This document shows, in pieces, positions 31,747-39,788 of a DNA stretch of 64,000 nucleotides; position 1 is the first letter of the stretch; the number at the start of each line of letters is the position of its first letter. This DNA comes from DATDFB01 sp036522835 (GTDB lineage: Bacteria > Acidobacteriota > Thermoanaerobaculia > Gp7-AA8). The notes under the pieces were generated by a model. That model saw only the letters and a program-made list of their open reading frames with translations, had not been told where the DNA came from and did no database searches. The stretch lies in the NCBI GenBank assembly GCA_036522835.1, contig DATDFB010000228.1, positions 1 through 64,000 on the forward strand. Direction: 5' to 3'. The translations under genes and the position numbers were made by a program.

Positions 31747-33138
31747 ATGACTCGCATCAGAAGCTTTGCACGCATTGCCGCGGCGATGACGATCATCGCG
31801 GCGCTCGCCGTTCCGAGCTTTGCCGCGCGCGGCTCGGCAGATTTCACCCGCTTCGTGGCCATCGGCGACAGTTACGGCGCCGGCTTCGAAGCAGGCTCGC
31901 TGAATCAGCGGCACCAGCCGTTCGGATGGCCGGCCATCATCGCCCGCCAGGTCGGCTTGCAGATTTGTTCGCCGACGGCGTCGGCGGCCGACAACTGCTT
32001 CGCCATCCCGTTCATCAGCAACCCCGGCCTGCCGGGTGGTGAGCTCGTCTTCAACGGCTCGACGCTCGTGACCGTCCCGGGCTCGGGCGCGCCGCTGATG
32101 CTCGGCTTCGGCCGGCCGTACAACAACCTCTCCGTGCCCGGCTATACGGTCGGCGCGGTGCAGGCGCTCACCGGCGCCGAGCCGACTTCCGGTCTCGGCC
32201 AGGTGATCCTGCGCGGCCTCGGCACCGAGGTCGATCAGGCGCTGCTGCTGCACCCGACGTTCATCGCCATCTGGATCGGCGGCAACGACTTCCTCGGCGC
32301 CGTGAGCGCGGGCGATCCGAACAAGCTCACGCCGTCGGCGACGTTCGCCGCGCAGTACAAGGCGATGCTCGACAAGCTCACCGCGGGCGCGCCGCAGGCC
32401 GGCATGGTCCTCGGTACGCTGCCGGCGAACTTCACCGCCGCCCCGCTCACCGCGCGGCTGCCGTCCGTGGCATTCGATTCGAACTTCCAGCCGATCATCG
32501 TCGGCGGCAATCCGATTCCGCTCTTTTACCTCCCGGCCGGCGCGACCACGCCGGCGCCGGTGCCGGCGGGAAGCATCTTCCTGCTGTCGTCGCTCTCGCG
32601 CTATCAGCAGGGCTTCGGCCTCCCGAAGGTTCCTCCGTTCAGTGCTCTGCCGCACGCAGGCGAGCCGCTGACCGACGCGGAGATCATCACGCCGGCCGAG
32701 CAGGCCGTCTTCGCGCAACGCATCGCCGACTACAACGCCACGATCCTGGCCGAGGCGAGCGCGCGGCAGATTCCGGTCGCCGACATCAAGGGTCTTTTCG
32801 ACCGGATCACGAAGCCGCAGGTCTTCGGCGGCGTGACCGTGACGAACACCTGGATCAGCGGCGGTCTCTTTAGCAACGACGGCGTGCACCCGACCGACAT
32901 CGGCTACACGCTCTTCGCCAACGAGTTCATCAAGGCCATCAACAGCGGCTACGACACCGACATCCCGCTGGCCTCGGTTTTCGCGACGTTCCAGAACAAC
33001 GGCCAGTTCACCGGCTTCGGCGACAACAACGGCTACGCCATCGTCGATCCGGAGGCCGCGAGCGCGATGACCTCGGTTCTCAACAGCGCGTCCATCCCCG
33101 CCCCCGCGCCGCCGCGACGGCGCACCGCACACCACTAA
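31747..33138 (+). CDS. secreted SGNH/GDSL lipase-like hydrolase
   Basis: 463 residues. Signal peptide ending SFAARG. Block I FVAIGDSYGAGFEAG holds the nucleophile Ser, block III IWIGGNDFLGA the oxyanion Asn, and block V SNDGVHPTDIGY the catalytic Asp and His; the overall layout resembles secreted SGNH lipases. AAAGGAG lies 5-6 nt before the ATG. Co-transcribed with fadL: extracellular ester hydrolysis would supply fatty acids for uptake. Ends with a strong hairpin terminator. Confidence 0.88.
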   Translation: MTRIRSFARIAAAMTIIAALAVPSFAARGSADFTRFVAIGDSYGAGFEAGSLNQRHQPFGWPAIIARQVGLQICSPTASAADNCFAIPFISNPGLPGGELVFNGSTLVTVPGSGAPLMLGFGRPYNNLSVPGYTVGAVQALTGAEPTSGLGQVILRGLGTEVDQALLLHPTFIAIWIGGNDFLGAVSAGDPNKLTPSATFAAQYKAMLDKLTAGAPQAGMVLGTLPANFTAAPLTARLPSVAFDSNFQPIIVGGNPIPLFYLPAGATTPAPVPAGSIFLLSSLSRYQQGFGLPKVPPFSALPHAGEPLTDAEIITPAEQAVFAQRIADYNATILAEASARQIPVADIKGLFDRITKPQVFGGVTVTNTWISGGLFSNDGVHPTDIGYTLFANEFIKAINSGYDTDIPLASVFATFQNNGQFTGFGDNNGYAIVDPEAASAMTSVLNSASIPAPAPPRRRTAHH

Positions 33139-33145
33139 AACACTT

Positions 33146-33175
33146 CGGGCCGCCCGGTTGGGCGGCCCGATTCGT
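33146..33175 (+). terminator. rho-independent-like terminator after the fadL-lipase operon
   Basis: 10-bp stem CGGGCCGCCC / GGGCGGCCCG with GGTT loop, followed by ATTCGTTT. Begins 8 nt after the lipase stop. Confidence 0.8.
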
Positions 33176-33265
33176 TTCTATCGTTAGGAAGGCTACGCGG
33201 CAAAACATGAATCAGGCGGCGATCGAGCGGCGGGCTTTGCCAACCAACGCCGCCGGCCGTGCCGG

Positions 33266-33643
33266 CTAGGTTCCGGCCGGCCTTCCGCGCGGCGACGGCT
33301 TGGAGATGTCGATCATGGCCATGCGCTCCTTCTCGTCGTACCAGCAGTGGAAGCGCTTGATGCCCGGGACTTCGATGTCGTAGGCACGGAAGAAGCTCGG
33401 CACGTGCAGCGAGGTCGACTTGTCGGACTGGCGGATGCGCGCGGCGCCTTCCTCTTTCTTTTCCAGCGGACGGATGCCGATGACCTTCCGCTTCTTGTCG
33501 TAGTAGAGGTTCGCGCTCGACTTACCGCGCAGGCGCAGCGCCGAGGCGACGGGAGATGGCAGACGGATCAGCCGCGACTGCACGATGGTCGCGGACGAAG
33601 GACGTTCCGACTCCTGCTGCGGCTCCCATTTCTCAAATGCCAT
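33266..33643 (-). CDS. conserved small cytosolic protein, unknown
   Basis: 125 residues, no signal or membrane segment. The first half (SRLIRLPSPVASALRLRGKSSANL, then YYDKKRKVIGIRPL) has the rhythm of an AbrB-like strand-loop-strand, and the second half (FFRAYDIEVPGIKRFHCWYD) is another short alpha/beta unit. I do not recognise the family. ATG 33643 follows GAGGAGTCGGAG; a longer start at 33658 would put this Shine-Dalgarno sequence inside the gene. It has the best sigma-70 promoter in the window, suggesting high constitutive expression. Confidence 0.68.
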   Translation of the reverse strand: MAFEKWEPQQESERPSSATIVQSRLIRLPSPVASALRLRGKSSANLYYDKKRKVIGIRPLEKKEEGAARIRQSDKSTSLHVPSFFRAYDIEVPGIKRFHCWYDEKERMAMIDISKPSPRGRPAGT

Positions 33644-33690
33644 GCTCCGACTCCTCACCCACCACGGACCACTTCGGCTGCGTGATGCTG

Positions 33691-33718
33691 ATCATAAAAG
33701 CAGTCGTGATAATGTCAA
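33691..33718 (-). promoter_or_regulatory. consensus sigma-70 promoter for the 33266-33643 gene
   Basis: On the minus strand: TTGACA (33718-33713), 16-bp spacer, TATGAT (33696-33691). Leader of about 40 nt carries a Shine-Dalgarno sequence. The region is markedly AT-rich against its surroundings. Confidence 0.75.
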
Positions 33719-33745
33719 CAATTAACGGCACAGGTTTGGCCTCGG

Positions 33746-33773
33746 ATAAAACTCCGTTGCGACAAAGTTTTAT
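33746..33773. terminator. possible hairpin in AT-rich intergenic region
   Basis: ATAAAACT and AGTTTTAT form an 8-bp stem with a 12-nt loop, downstream of the secreted-protein gene (minus strand). T-rich sequence follows on the plus strand only, so the direction of any termination is unclear. Confidence 0.35.
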
Positions 33774-33818
33774 TCTTAGTTATTTGAACGAAAACGCAAA
33801 CTGCTGACGGGATTTGAC

Positions 33819-35273
33819 TTAGGGCAAATGAGGGCCTTGGGACGGCAGGAGTTTCAACGTCACCCAGCGCTCGCCGGCCACGAATTGCCCGCCGAACGGG
33901 CCGTCGGCGCATCCCTGCATCCGGCGCAGCCAGAGCGACACGCGGTTGCCGGCGTCGTTGCCCCACTTCGAACAATCGCCATAGAAATAGATGCCGTCGC
34001 CGCCGGGGCGCGCCTGAAACTCGAACATGCCGATGTCGGTGGACTCGTCGAAGTCTTCGCTGTCCGGCTTGGCGGTTTTGCGGCGATGGCGGATCTCGAC
34101 GCCGAGCTGTCCGTAGCCGCTGACGTCGAAGCCGGCGATCTCGACGTAACCGTTCATCGACCAGGAGAAGTCGCCCTTCGACGGCGGCAGCTCGAACTCG
34201 AGGACCTTCGTCCAGTTGCCGCAGACGGGACTCATCGCCGCCGGCTGCACGGCATCGCCGTCGGCCGTCACGATGACGCGGTCGCTCGCGCTCACGCGGT
34301 GCATCGGGATGATGTTGAGGTACGGCAGGCGCAGCGGGAGCGAGAAGGCGTTCACGCGTATTCCGCCGAGGTGCGCGACGCCGGCGTCCGTGCGCATCCA
34401 GAGCTGAATCTTGTGATGCTCCGCCGCGAGCGCGCGCTTGTCGTCGAACGCCACCATCCCCTCGGGCAGGAGCTCGGGAATGGCGATCGTTCCGTGCTCG
34501 CCGATCGCTTCGTCGTCGAGCGTGAAGGCGATCTCGAGCTTCGTCGCGCCATTCGCGGCATCGACGCGGAACGACGACTGCAGCGCCGCGTCGACCGGCC
34601 AGCGCGGATCGAGCGCCAGCGCGTCGCCGACGCGCGTCCACGCCTCGCCGACGTCGATCGCATCCGTCTGCGACTCCGCCGCCGGATAGTCGCGCGGCAC
34701 GCCCTGAGCGTTGAGCCACTGCAGATCGACGGCGATGGCATTTGTCTCCGGGCCATCGAGCAGCCGGCACCACATCGAATAGACGTAGTTTCCCGCCGGC
34801 AGATCGCGCGCGAGTCCGGCAAAGCGCTCCGCGCGCGGGATGCGCGGGCCGACGTGGCGCAGCTCGGTGGCGACGACGATCGGCGCCGGGTCGTCGGCGG
34901 ACTTGCCTAACCGGAGCTGGATCTCGTAGCGGGCGTCGAGCGGCGCCGTCGGCCGGGGCGTGAACGAGATGCGCAGCGACGCGCGCAGCAACAGGTTCAC
35001 CGGCGTGGAGGCGCTGACGTTCCGCTCGGCGAACTCGGCGCAGCCGCTCTGGATCTTCACCCAGCGCAGATCGGGAGTGTAGCTGACGAGCATCCGCGCG
35101 CCGACCGGACGGTCGTCGAGGTGATGAACGAGGTCTTCCGTGTAGGGAAACGGCGTCCCCCGCTCCGGCTGCGCGCTCGCCACGATCGTGTAGTGCCCGT
35201 TGCCGATGCAGTCGGCGGCGGCGGGGAGGGCGGCGAGAGCGAAAGCGGCCACGATGAGCGCGCGCGGCGTCAT
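33819..35273 (-). CDS. large secreted protein, unknown
   Basis: 484 residues. Signal peptide ending LPAAADC. The mature protein appears all-beta, with several repeated strand patterns (YEIQLRLGKSADDP, LEIAFTLDDEAIGEHG, TKVLEFELPPSKGDFSWSMNGYVEI) and a few paired cysteines (CSKWGN, QGCADGPFG). The C-terminal region resembles a carbohydrate-binding or lectin-like sandwich, but I cannot assign a family. The ATG overlaps the AraC-like regulator stop as ATGA, so the two are co-expressed and the regulator may sense the same stimulus. Confidence 0.75.
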   Translation of the reverse strand: MTPRALIVAAFALAALPAAADCIGNGHYTIVASAQPERGTPFPYTEDLVHHLDDRPVGARMLVSYTPDLRWVKIQSGCAEFAERNVSASTPVNLLLRASLRISFTPRPTAPLDARYEIQLRLGKSADDPAPIVVATELRHVGPRIPRAERFAGLARDLPAGNYVYSMWCRLLDGPETNAIAVDLQWLNAQGVPRDYPAAESQTDAIDVGEAWTRVGDALALDPRWPVDAALQSSFRVDAANGATKLEIAFTLDDEAIGEHGTIAIPELLPEGMVAFDDKRALAAEHHKIQLWMRTDAGVAHLGGIRVNAFSLPLRLPYLNIIPMHRVSASDRVIVTADGDAVQPAAMSPVCGNWTKVLEFELPPSKGDFSWSMNGYVEIAGFDVSGYGQLGVEIRHRRKTAKPDSEDFDESTDIGMFEFQARPGGDGIYFYGDCSKWGNDAGNRVSLWLRRMQGCADGPFGGQFVAGERWVTLKLLPSQGPHLP

Positions 35274-35626
35274 ATTCTCCTTTTACGCCAGCCGGCCGCA
35301 AATCGTCGCGGCGTCACGCCGCAGAGCTCCCTAAAGAGCCGGAAGAACGTCGCCCGCGTGCCGAAGCCGGCGCGATAGGCCACCTCGTTGGTGGTGAGGT
35401 CCGTTTCGCGAAGCAGCCGGCGCGCGAATTCGATCTGCTGCGCTTTGAAGTAGCGGGCCGGCGGCATACCGACGCTCTGCATGAATGCGCGCGAAAGCTG
35501 GAGGGGCGACATGCCGAGGCGGGCGGCGAGCTCTTTGACGCGCGGTGGCGACTCGGCGCGGAAGCAGTCGCGGAGATAGCGCGCGGTTACGCCGGCCAAC
35601 CAGCTTCCCGCTGCGCCGCCGCGCAT
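35270..35626 (-). CDS. AraC-family DNA-binding protein lacking a sensor domain
   Basis: 118 residues, essentially only the two helix-turn-helix motifs of AraC/XylS proteins: RVKELAARLGMSPLQLSRAF and TTNEVAYRAGFGTRATFFRL, followed by FRELCGVTPRRFAA. No ligand-binding domain precedes it, unlike most AraC proteins of about 280 residues. ATG 35626 lies 7 nt after TATTAT and no Shine-Dalgarno sequence is present, so the mRNA appears leaderless. Coupled to the secreted-protein gene downstream. Confidence 0.82.
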   Translation of the reverse strand: MRGGAAGSWLAGVTARYLRDCFRAESPPRVKELAARLGMSPLQLSRAFMQSVGMPPARYFKAQQIEFARRLLRETDLTTNEVAYRAGFGTRATFFRLFRELCGVTPRRFAAGWRKRRI

Positions 35627-35633
35627 CGTGAAA

Positions 35634-35639
35634 ATAATA
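35634..35639 (-). promoter_or_regulatory. -10 box for the AraC-like gene, leaderless geometry
   Basis: TATTAT on the minus strand with 7 nt to the ATG at 35626. Confidence 0.5.
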
Positions 35640-35719
35640 ACACTACCTTTCCATCCATCCGCGCCGCTAAATATCGACCGCGCCGAGGGGCCGCAAATGC
35701 TCTCTCGGAAGGAGGCGTC

Positions 35720-36043
35720 ATGAAACGAATCTATCCGCTGCTCATCGTCATCGCCGTGATGGCCCTGGGCGCCGTCGACGCGTCGGCTTGCGTCGAGTGT
35801 CGGCACGTCACCCAGTGCGTGGTCGCAGGGCCCGACGCACTACCCGCCGCCGAATACTGCACGTGGGTGGACGGGTGCTGTATGGAAAACGGCTATTGCG
35901 AAGGACCCGCGCCGCTGGCGTCATTCGCCTCGCAGTACACCGTCGCCTCGGTCGAACGGCTGGACGAGCAACGCGTCATCACCGTCGCGAAGAGCGTCCC
36001 CAAAACCGCACCGTCGTCTTCAACCATCTCACAGAACCGGTAA
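35720..36043 (+). CDS. small secreted cysteine-rich protein
   Basis: 107 residues. Signal peptide MKRIYPLLIVIAVMALGAVDASA, then a cysteine-rich segment (CVECRHVTQC, EYCTWVDGCC, GYC) with seven or more cysteines in about 45 residues, suggesting a disulfide-stabilised mini-domain. The C-terminal 40 residues are low complexity. GGAAGGAGG lies 5 nt upstream of the ATG. Divergent from the AraC-like gene and 32 nt before the next secreted-protein gene. No known family recognised. Confidence 0.72.
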   Translation: MKRIYPLLIVIAVMALGAVDASACVECRHVTQCVVAGPDALPAAEYCTWVDGCCMENGYCEGPAPLASFASQYTVASVERLDEQRVITVAKSVPKTAPSSSTISQNR

Positions 36044-36075
36044 CGATCCCGGCTCCTCGGCGCATAGGAGGCCCC

Positions 36076-37464
36076 ATGCTGATGCTTCTCTCGTTTCTCT
36101 TCGCCGCGAACAGCGTCGCCACCACCAGCTCGATTCACGCGACGATCCGCGGGACGCGCGATCCGCTCGTCGTCTCGCTTCTGCAACGCGACCGCATGCT
36201 CGAAAACGAATGGCACCAGGTCGCCCAACGCCGCATCGAGGCAAAGCAGCGGCACGTCGACTTCGACGGCCTCGCCGCCGGCGTCTACCAGGTCCGCGTG
36301 CAGCGCGACGGCGGCTACGAGCAGGCCGGGACGAAGGTCGTCCTCGGCGCCGGCGAAAAACGGAGCGCCGAGGTCGCCGTCGATCCCGTCGAGATCAGCG
36401 GCAGCGTCCTGCTCGTCGATGTACCTCTCTCGAAATGCATCGTGAAACTCAGGCATGCCGACCTGCAGTGGAATCTTGCGATTCCGACCGGAGACGACGG
36501 CAAGTTTCGCGTACGCCTGTGGCAACGAGGTTCCTTCGAGTACCTCGTCCGATCGCCAGTCCTGGCCACGCCGTACCATCACTTCATCACGTTCAAGGGA
36601 CGCACGCCGATTCGTTGGGATCTGCGGCTCCCGGACCGGCGCGTGATTGGGACGGTCCGCGATCGGGTCACTGGCGCCCCGATCGCCGGAGCGACGCTGC
36701 GCGTCAACTCCGTGATGGGCGATATGAAACATCATTCCCGAACGGAGGTCGGCACCGACGGCCGCTTCGACCTGGCAGCGATGGAGCCGAGCATCGTGAC
36801 GATTGACGCCAGCCGCGAGGGCTATCTTGACGGCACGTCTGATCCGCTTACGCTCTTCTCATCGGACCGCCTGCGCGAAACGGTGGTCACGCTCGAGCCC
36901 GGAGATGTCGTTCCCCTGACGCTGCGCGATTCCAAAGGACGTCCAGTGGCCGATGCGACGATGTTGACCGTGATCGACGGCGTAGCCCGCGCCTGGGTCT
37001 CCACCGGCAGCGACGGCCGAGCGCGCGTCACGCTCCCGCGCGGGCGCGCGGCGACGCTCTACGCCATCCCGCACGAGGGCTCCTTCGCCGTCGTCCACAT
37101 CGTCAAGCCGGAAGAGACGCCGGCGATCGTGACTTTGCCCCATCCGGCCTCGTCGCTTCGCATCGTCACGCGCACGACGGACGGCAAACCGCTGACGAAC
37201 GTCGCGCTACTCATGCGCGCGAACGGAGAGCTCATTCCTCCCATCGTCGCCGAGGAATTGGAAGTGCAGCAAAAGCTGACCCTGCGCACAGACGAGCGCG
37301 GCGAAGCGCTGCTGCACAACTTGCCGTCCGGATCGTACGAGTTCTGGCCGTACTCGCAGGCAGGCGAAGCGGCGGCGATTGCAGAGGGCGGCGGCGCGGC
37401 GCCGATCGTCGTCGATGTCAAGACGGGAGAGAACTCCATCGCCGTGAACTTCCGCGCCCGCTGA
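36076..37464 (+). CDS. secreted protein with carboxypeptidase-regulatory-like domains
   Basis: 462 residues. A short signal peptide (MLMLLSFLFAANSVA) is followed by repeated Ig-like modules of the CarboxypepD_reg/CNA-B type: 'GLAAGVYQVRVQRDGG', 'VIGTVRDRVTGAPIAGATLRV', 'LRDSKGRPVADATMLTV', 'LPSGSYEFWPYSQAGEA'. Such modules serve in adhesion or as stalks of surface proteins. AGGAGG lies 5 nt before the ATG. Probably co-transcribed with the Cys-rich protein upstream. Confidence 0.78.
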   Translation: MLMLLSFLFAANSVATTSSIHATIRGTRDPLVVSLLQRDRMLENEWHQVAQRRIEAKQRHVDFDGLAAGVYQVRVQRDGGYEQAGTKVVLGAGEKRSAEVAVDPVEISGSVLLVDVPLSKCIVKLRHADLQWNLAIPTGDDGKFRVRLWQRGSFEYLVRSPVLATPYHHFITFKGRTPIRWDLRLPDRRVIGTVRDRVTGAPIAGATLRVNSVMGDMKHHSRTEVGTDGRFDLAAMEPSIVTIDASREGYLDGTSDPLTLFSSDRLRETVVTLEPGDVVPLTLRDSKGRPVADATMLTVIDGVARAWVSTGSDGRARVTLPRGRAATLYAIPHEGSFAVVHIVKPEETPAIVTLPHPASSLRIVTRTTDGKPLTNVALLMRANGELIPPIVAEELEVQQKLTLRTDERGEALLHNLPSGSYEFWPYSQAGEAAAIAEGGGAAPIVVDVKTGENSIAVNFRAR

Positions 37465-37467
37465 CGA

Positions 37468-37890
37468 TCACTGCACCTGCCGCGGCGGCGCCTCCTCCCG
37501 CCCCGCCCAGATGATCTCGACGTCGTACTGCGCGATCTTCGGGTCCGCAGTCATCAGCGGCAGGCCCTCGGCCTGCGCCTGGGCGATGAGGAGCCGGTCG
37601 AACGGATCGCGATGGTGCAGCGGAAGATCGGCGACGCGAAGGGTGTGGTGCATGTAGAGCGGCAACGTCTTCATGCCGGCGTCGCCGACTTCGGAGACCA
37701 CGAACTCCTTCGCCGGGCGAGGAAGCTCGAGCTTTTTGATCCCGACCTTGATGCCGATCTCCGCAGCGCTGACCGTCGAGAAGAATGCGGTATTTTCGCC
37801 ATCCTCGAGCAGTGCCTTGGCCGCGTCGTTCAACCGTTCCTGCGCCAGAAGCCCCCAGAGCCAGCAGTGGGTATCAATCAGGAATCTCAT
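37468..37890 (-). CDS. VapC-like PIN-domain toxin
   Basis: 140 residues. PIN fold with acidic active-site residues in DTHCWLWGL (Asp6), AAEIGIKVG, RDPFDRLLIAQA and TADPKI. PIN toxins are Mg-dependent RNases, commonly cutting tRNA or rRNA. ATG 37890 overlaps the end of the antitoxin gene by 17 nt, the standard order of a type II module (antitoxin first). Next to secreted-protein genes and comM, so it is a small independent cassette. Confidence 0.9.
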   Translation of the reverse strand: MRFLIDTHCWLWGLLAQERLNDAAKALLEDGENTAFFSTVSAAEIGIKVGIKKLELPRPAKEFVVSEVGDAGMKTLPLYMHHTLRVADLPLHHRDPFDRLLIAQAQAEGLPLMTADPKIAQYDVEIIWAGREEAPPRQVQ

Positions 37891-38113
37891 CGAGCCCCCA
37901 CGTTTCCGGATCGACTTCGTCGTCGAAGTTCGCGCTGATCCAACCCTGCCCTTCGTATTTTCCGAGCCAGCTCTTCTTCGGCTTCGTCTCGTACGGGACC
38001 AGCCGCGCCACCGGCTTGCCGTCCCGCGCGATGACGACCTCTTCGCCGTCCCGCACCTTGAGCAGCAGCCGTGAAAGCTGGGTTTTCGCTTCATGTACGT
38101 TCACGATTAACAT
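37874..38113 (-). CDS. Phd/YefM-type antitoxin
   Basis: 79 residues. The N-terminal domain VNVHEAKTQLSRLLLKVRDG followed by EEVVIARDGKPVARLVPY matches Phd/YefM antitoxins, which dimerise, bind their own promoter and wrap the toxin with the acidic C-terminal tail (EVDPETWGLDEIPD). Located directly upstream of the PIN toxin. GGAGAA just before the ATG may be a Shine-Dalgarno sequence, or the transcript may be leaderless given the -10 box 6 nt away. Confidence 0.9.
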   Translation of the reverse strand: MLIVNVHEAKTQLSRLLLKVRDGEEVVIARDGKPVARLVPYETKPKKSWLGKYEGQGWISANFDDEVDPETWGLDEIPD

Positions 38114-38119
38114 TTCTCC

Positions 38120-38148
38120 ATGTTAGTTTAGCTAGTTAGCCTAGTCAA
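38120..38148 (-). promoter_or_regulatory. promoter and likely operator of the toxin-antitoxin operon
   Basis: Minus strand: TTGACT (38148-38143), 17-bp spacer, TAACAT (38125-38120). The spacer contains CTAACTA and GCTAAAC direct or imperfectly inverted repeats that could be the antitoxin operator. The -35 overlaps the comM stop codon. Confidence 0.65.
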
Positions 38149-39677
38149 CCACTTCGAAAATACGCTTTATCCAGCGCTCGGTAGTGAATCGCCTCTGCAA
38201 GATGCGCTGACTCAATCCTTTCGCTCCCCGCGAGGTCTGCGATCGTCCGCGCAACCTTCAAGACCCGGTCGTACGCGCGCGCCGAGAGCGCCAGCCGCGA
38301 CATCGCCTGCTCGAGGAGCCGCCGCGACGGCGCGTCGAGCTCGCAGAACTTGCGCATCGCCCGTGGCGTCATCTCGGCATTCGATTGGATCTGCGGCTTC
38401 CGGAAGCGCTCGCGCTGGAGCAGCCTCGCGGCGTCGACGCGGTCGCGGATTGCGGCCGAGGGCTCGCCTGCCGTCGTCGACGCGATCTCCTCGGCCGACA
38501 GCGCCGGCACCTCCACCTGCAGATCGATCCGGTCGAGCAGCGGGCCGGAGATCTTCGCGAGATACCGCGAGATCTGGATCGGCGAGCAGAGGCACTCGCG
38601 CCGGGCGTCGTTGAAATAGCCGCACGGGCAGGGATTGAGCGCCGCGGCGAGCGTGAAGCGCGAGGGGAACGTCACCGTGCGCGTCACGCGCGCGATCGTG
38701 ACGATGCCGTCCTCCATCGGCTGGCGCAGCACTTCGAGCGTATCGCGGCGGAACTCCGGCAGCTCGTCGAGGAACAGCACGCCGTGATGCGCGAGGCTCA
38801 CCTCCCCCGGCTTCGGCGGCGTCCCTCCGCCGACGAGCGCCGCGTTCGACAGCGTGTGATGCGGGGCGCGGAATGCCCGCCGCGTCAGGAGGCCGCTGCC
38901 CGCCGGCAGAAGTCCGGCGACCGAGTGAATCTTCGTCGTGACGATCGACTCCTCGATCGACAGCCGCGGCAGGATCGACGGCAATCGTTTCGCCAGCATC
39001 GTTTTCCCGGAGCCTGGCGGACCGACCATGAGGATGTTGTGTCCCCCCGCCGCCGCCACTTCGAGCGCGCGTTTGGCCTGCGCCTGCCCGCTCACCTCGG
39101 CGTAGTCCGCGCTCTCCGGCGGCGTCTCCGCGACCGCCGCGGGCGTGGTCGGTTCTACGATTTGTAGACCCTTCAGATGGCGAACGAGCGCCGGCAAATG
39201 CGCGACGCCGATCACGCGCAGCGACCGCACCGCCGCCGCCTCGTTGGCGTTCGCGATGGGGACGACGAGCTCGCGCACGCGTTCGCGCGCGACCGCCGCG
39301 GCGATCGACAGCGCTCCGCGCACCGGCGCGATTCCGCCGTCGAGCGACAGCTCGCCGACGAACACGCGCCCGTCGATCTCCTCCGCCTTCAGCATCTCCA
39401 TCGCCTGGAGGATGCCGAGGGCGATCGGAAGATCGAAGGCGGAGCCTTCCTTCTTCACGTCGGCCGGAGAGAGATTGACTGTGACGTGGCGGGCCGGCCA
39501 CCAGAAGCCACAGTTAAACAGCGCGGAGCGGACGCGTGAGAACGCCTCGCGCACCGCAGGGTCGGGCAAGCCGACCATGACGAATTTCGGCTGCCCGTGT
39601 TCGACCGCGTCGACCTCGACAGTGATACGGACAGCGTCGATTCCCAACGTGGCAGCGCTCCATACTTTGGCCAGCAT
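38145..39677 (-). CDS. comM: ComM/YifB family Mg-chelatase-like AAA+ ATPase
   Basis: 510 residues. The N-terminal ChlI domain (LGIDAVRITVEVDAVEHGQP, VNLSPADVKKEGSAFDLPIA) is followed by AAA+ Walker A VGPPGSGKTMLAKRLPSILP near 220, Walker B GVLFLDELPEF, and a zinc-like cysteine cluster CPCGYFNDARRECLC. The C-terminal sensor domain ends YRALDKAYF. In naturally competent bacteria, ComM is a helicase that promotes branch migration during integration of incoming DNA. Single gene, divergent from the M20 peptidase. Confidence 0.93.
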   Translation of the reverse strand: MLAKVWSAATLGIDAVRITVEVDAVEHGQPKFVMVGLPDPAVREAFSRVRSALFNCGFWWPARHVTVNLSPADVKKEGSAFDLPIALGILQAMEMLKAEEIDGRVFVGELSLDGGIAPVRGALSIAAAVARERVRELVVPIANANEAAAVRSLRVIGVAHLPALVRHLKGLQIVEPTTPAAVAETPPESADYAEVSGQAQAKRALEVAAAGGHNILMVGPPGSGKTMLAKRLPSILPRLSIEESIVTTKIHSVAGLLPAGSGLLTRRAFRAPHHTLSNAALVGGGTPPKPGEVSLAHHGVLFLDELPEFRRDTLEVLRQPMEDGIVTIARVTRTVTFPSRFTLAAALNPCPCGYFNDARRECLCSPIQISRYLAKISGPLLDRIDLQVEVPALSAEEIASTTAGEPSAAIRDRVDAARLLQRERFRKPQIQSNAEMTPRAMRKFCELDAPSRRLLEQAMSRLALSARAYDRVLKVARTIADLAGSERIESAHLAEAIHYRALDKAYFRSG

Positions 39678-39742
39678 GGCATGTCGCGACCACGCGCTCG
39701 TTTCTCAATCCGAGGCTACCTCGGACTGCCGAATCGTGCAAG

Positions 39743-39787
39743 CATTGTGGACGCTCTGACAGCGGCGGCATGGCCGCCGCACTCCAA
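39743..39787. repeat. GCGGCGG palindrome with flanking CAAGCATTGTGGA
   Basis: GCATTGTGGACGCTCTGACA followed by GCGGCGGCATGGCCGCCGC. The flank CAAGCATTGTGGA is shared with the copy at 61594. It ends 2 nt before the M20 start codon. Confidence 0.8.
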
Positions 39788-39788
39788 A

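Noticed and set aside
30457..33135. 892-codon minus-strand open frame over fadL and the lipase
   Set aside because: Antisense shadow of two real genes with clear signal peptides, SDs and a terminator.
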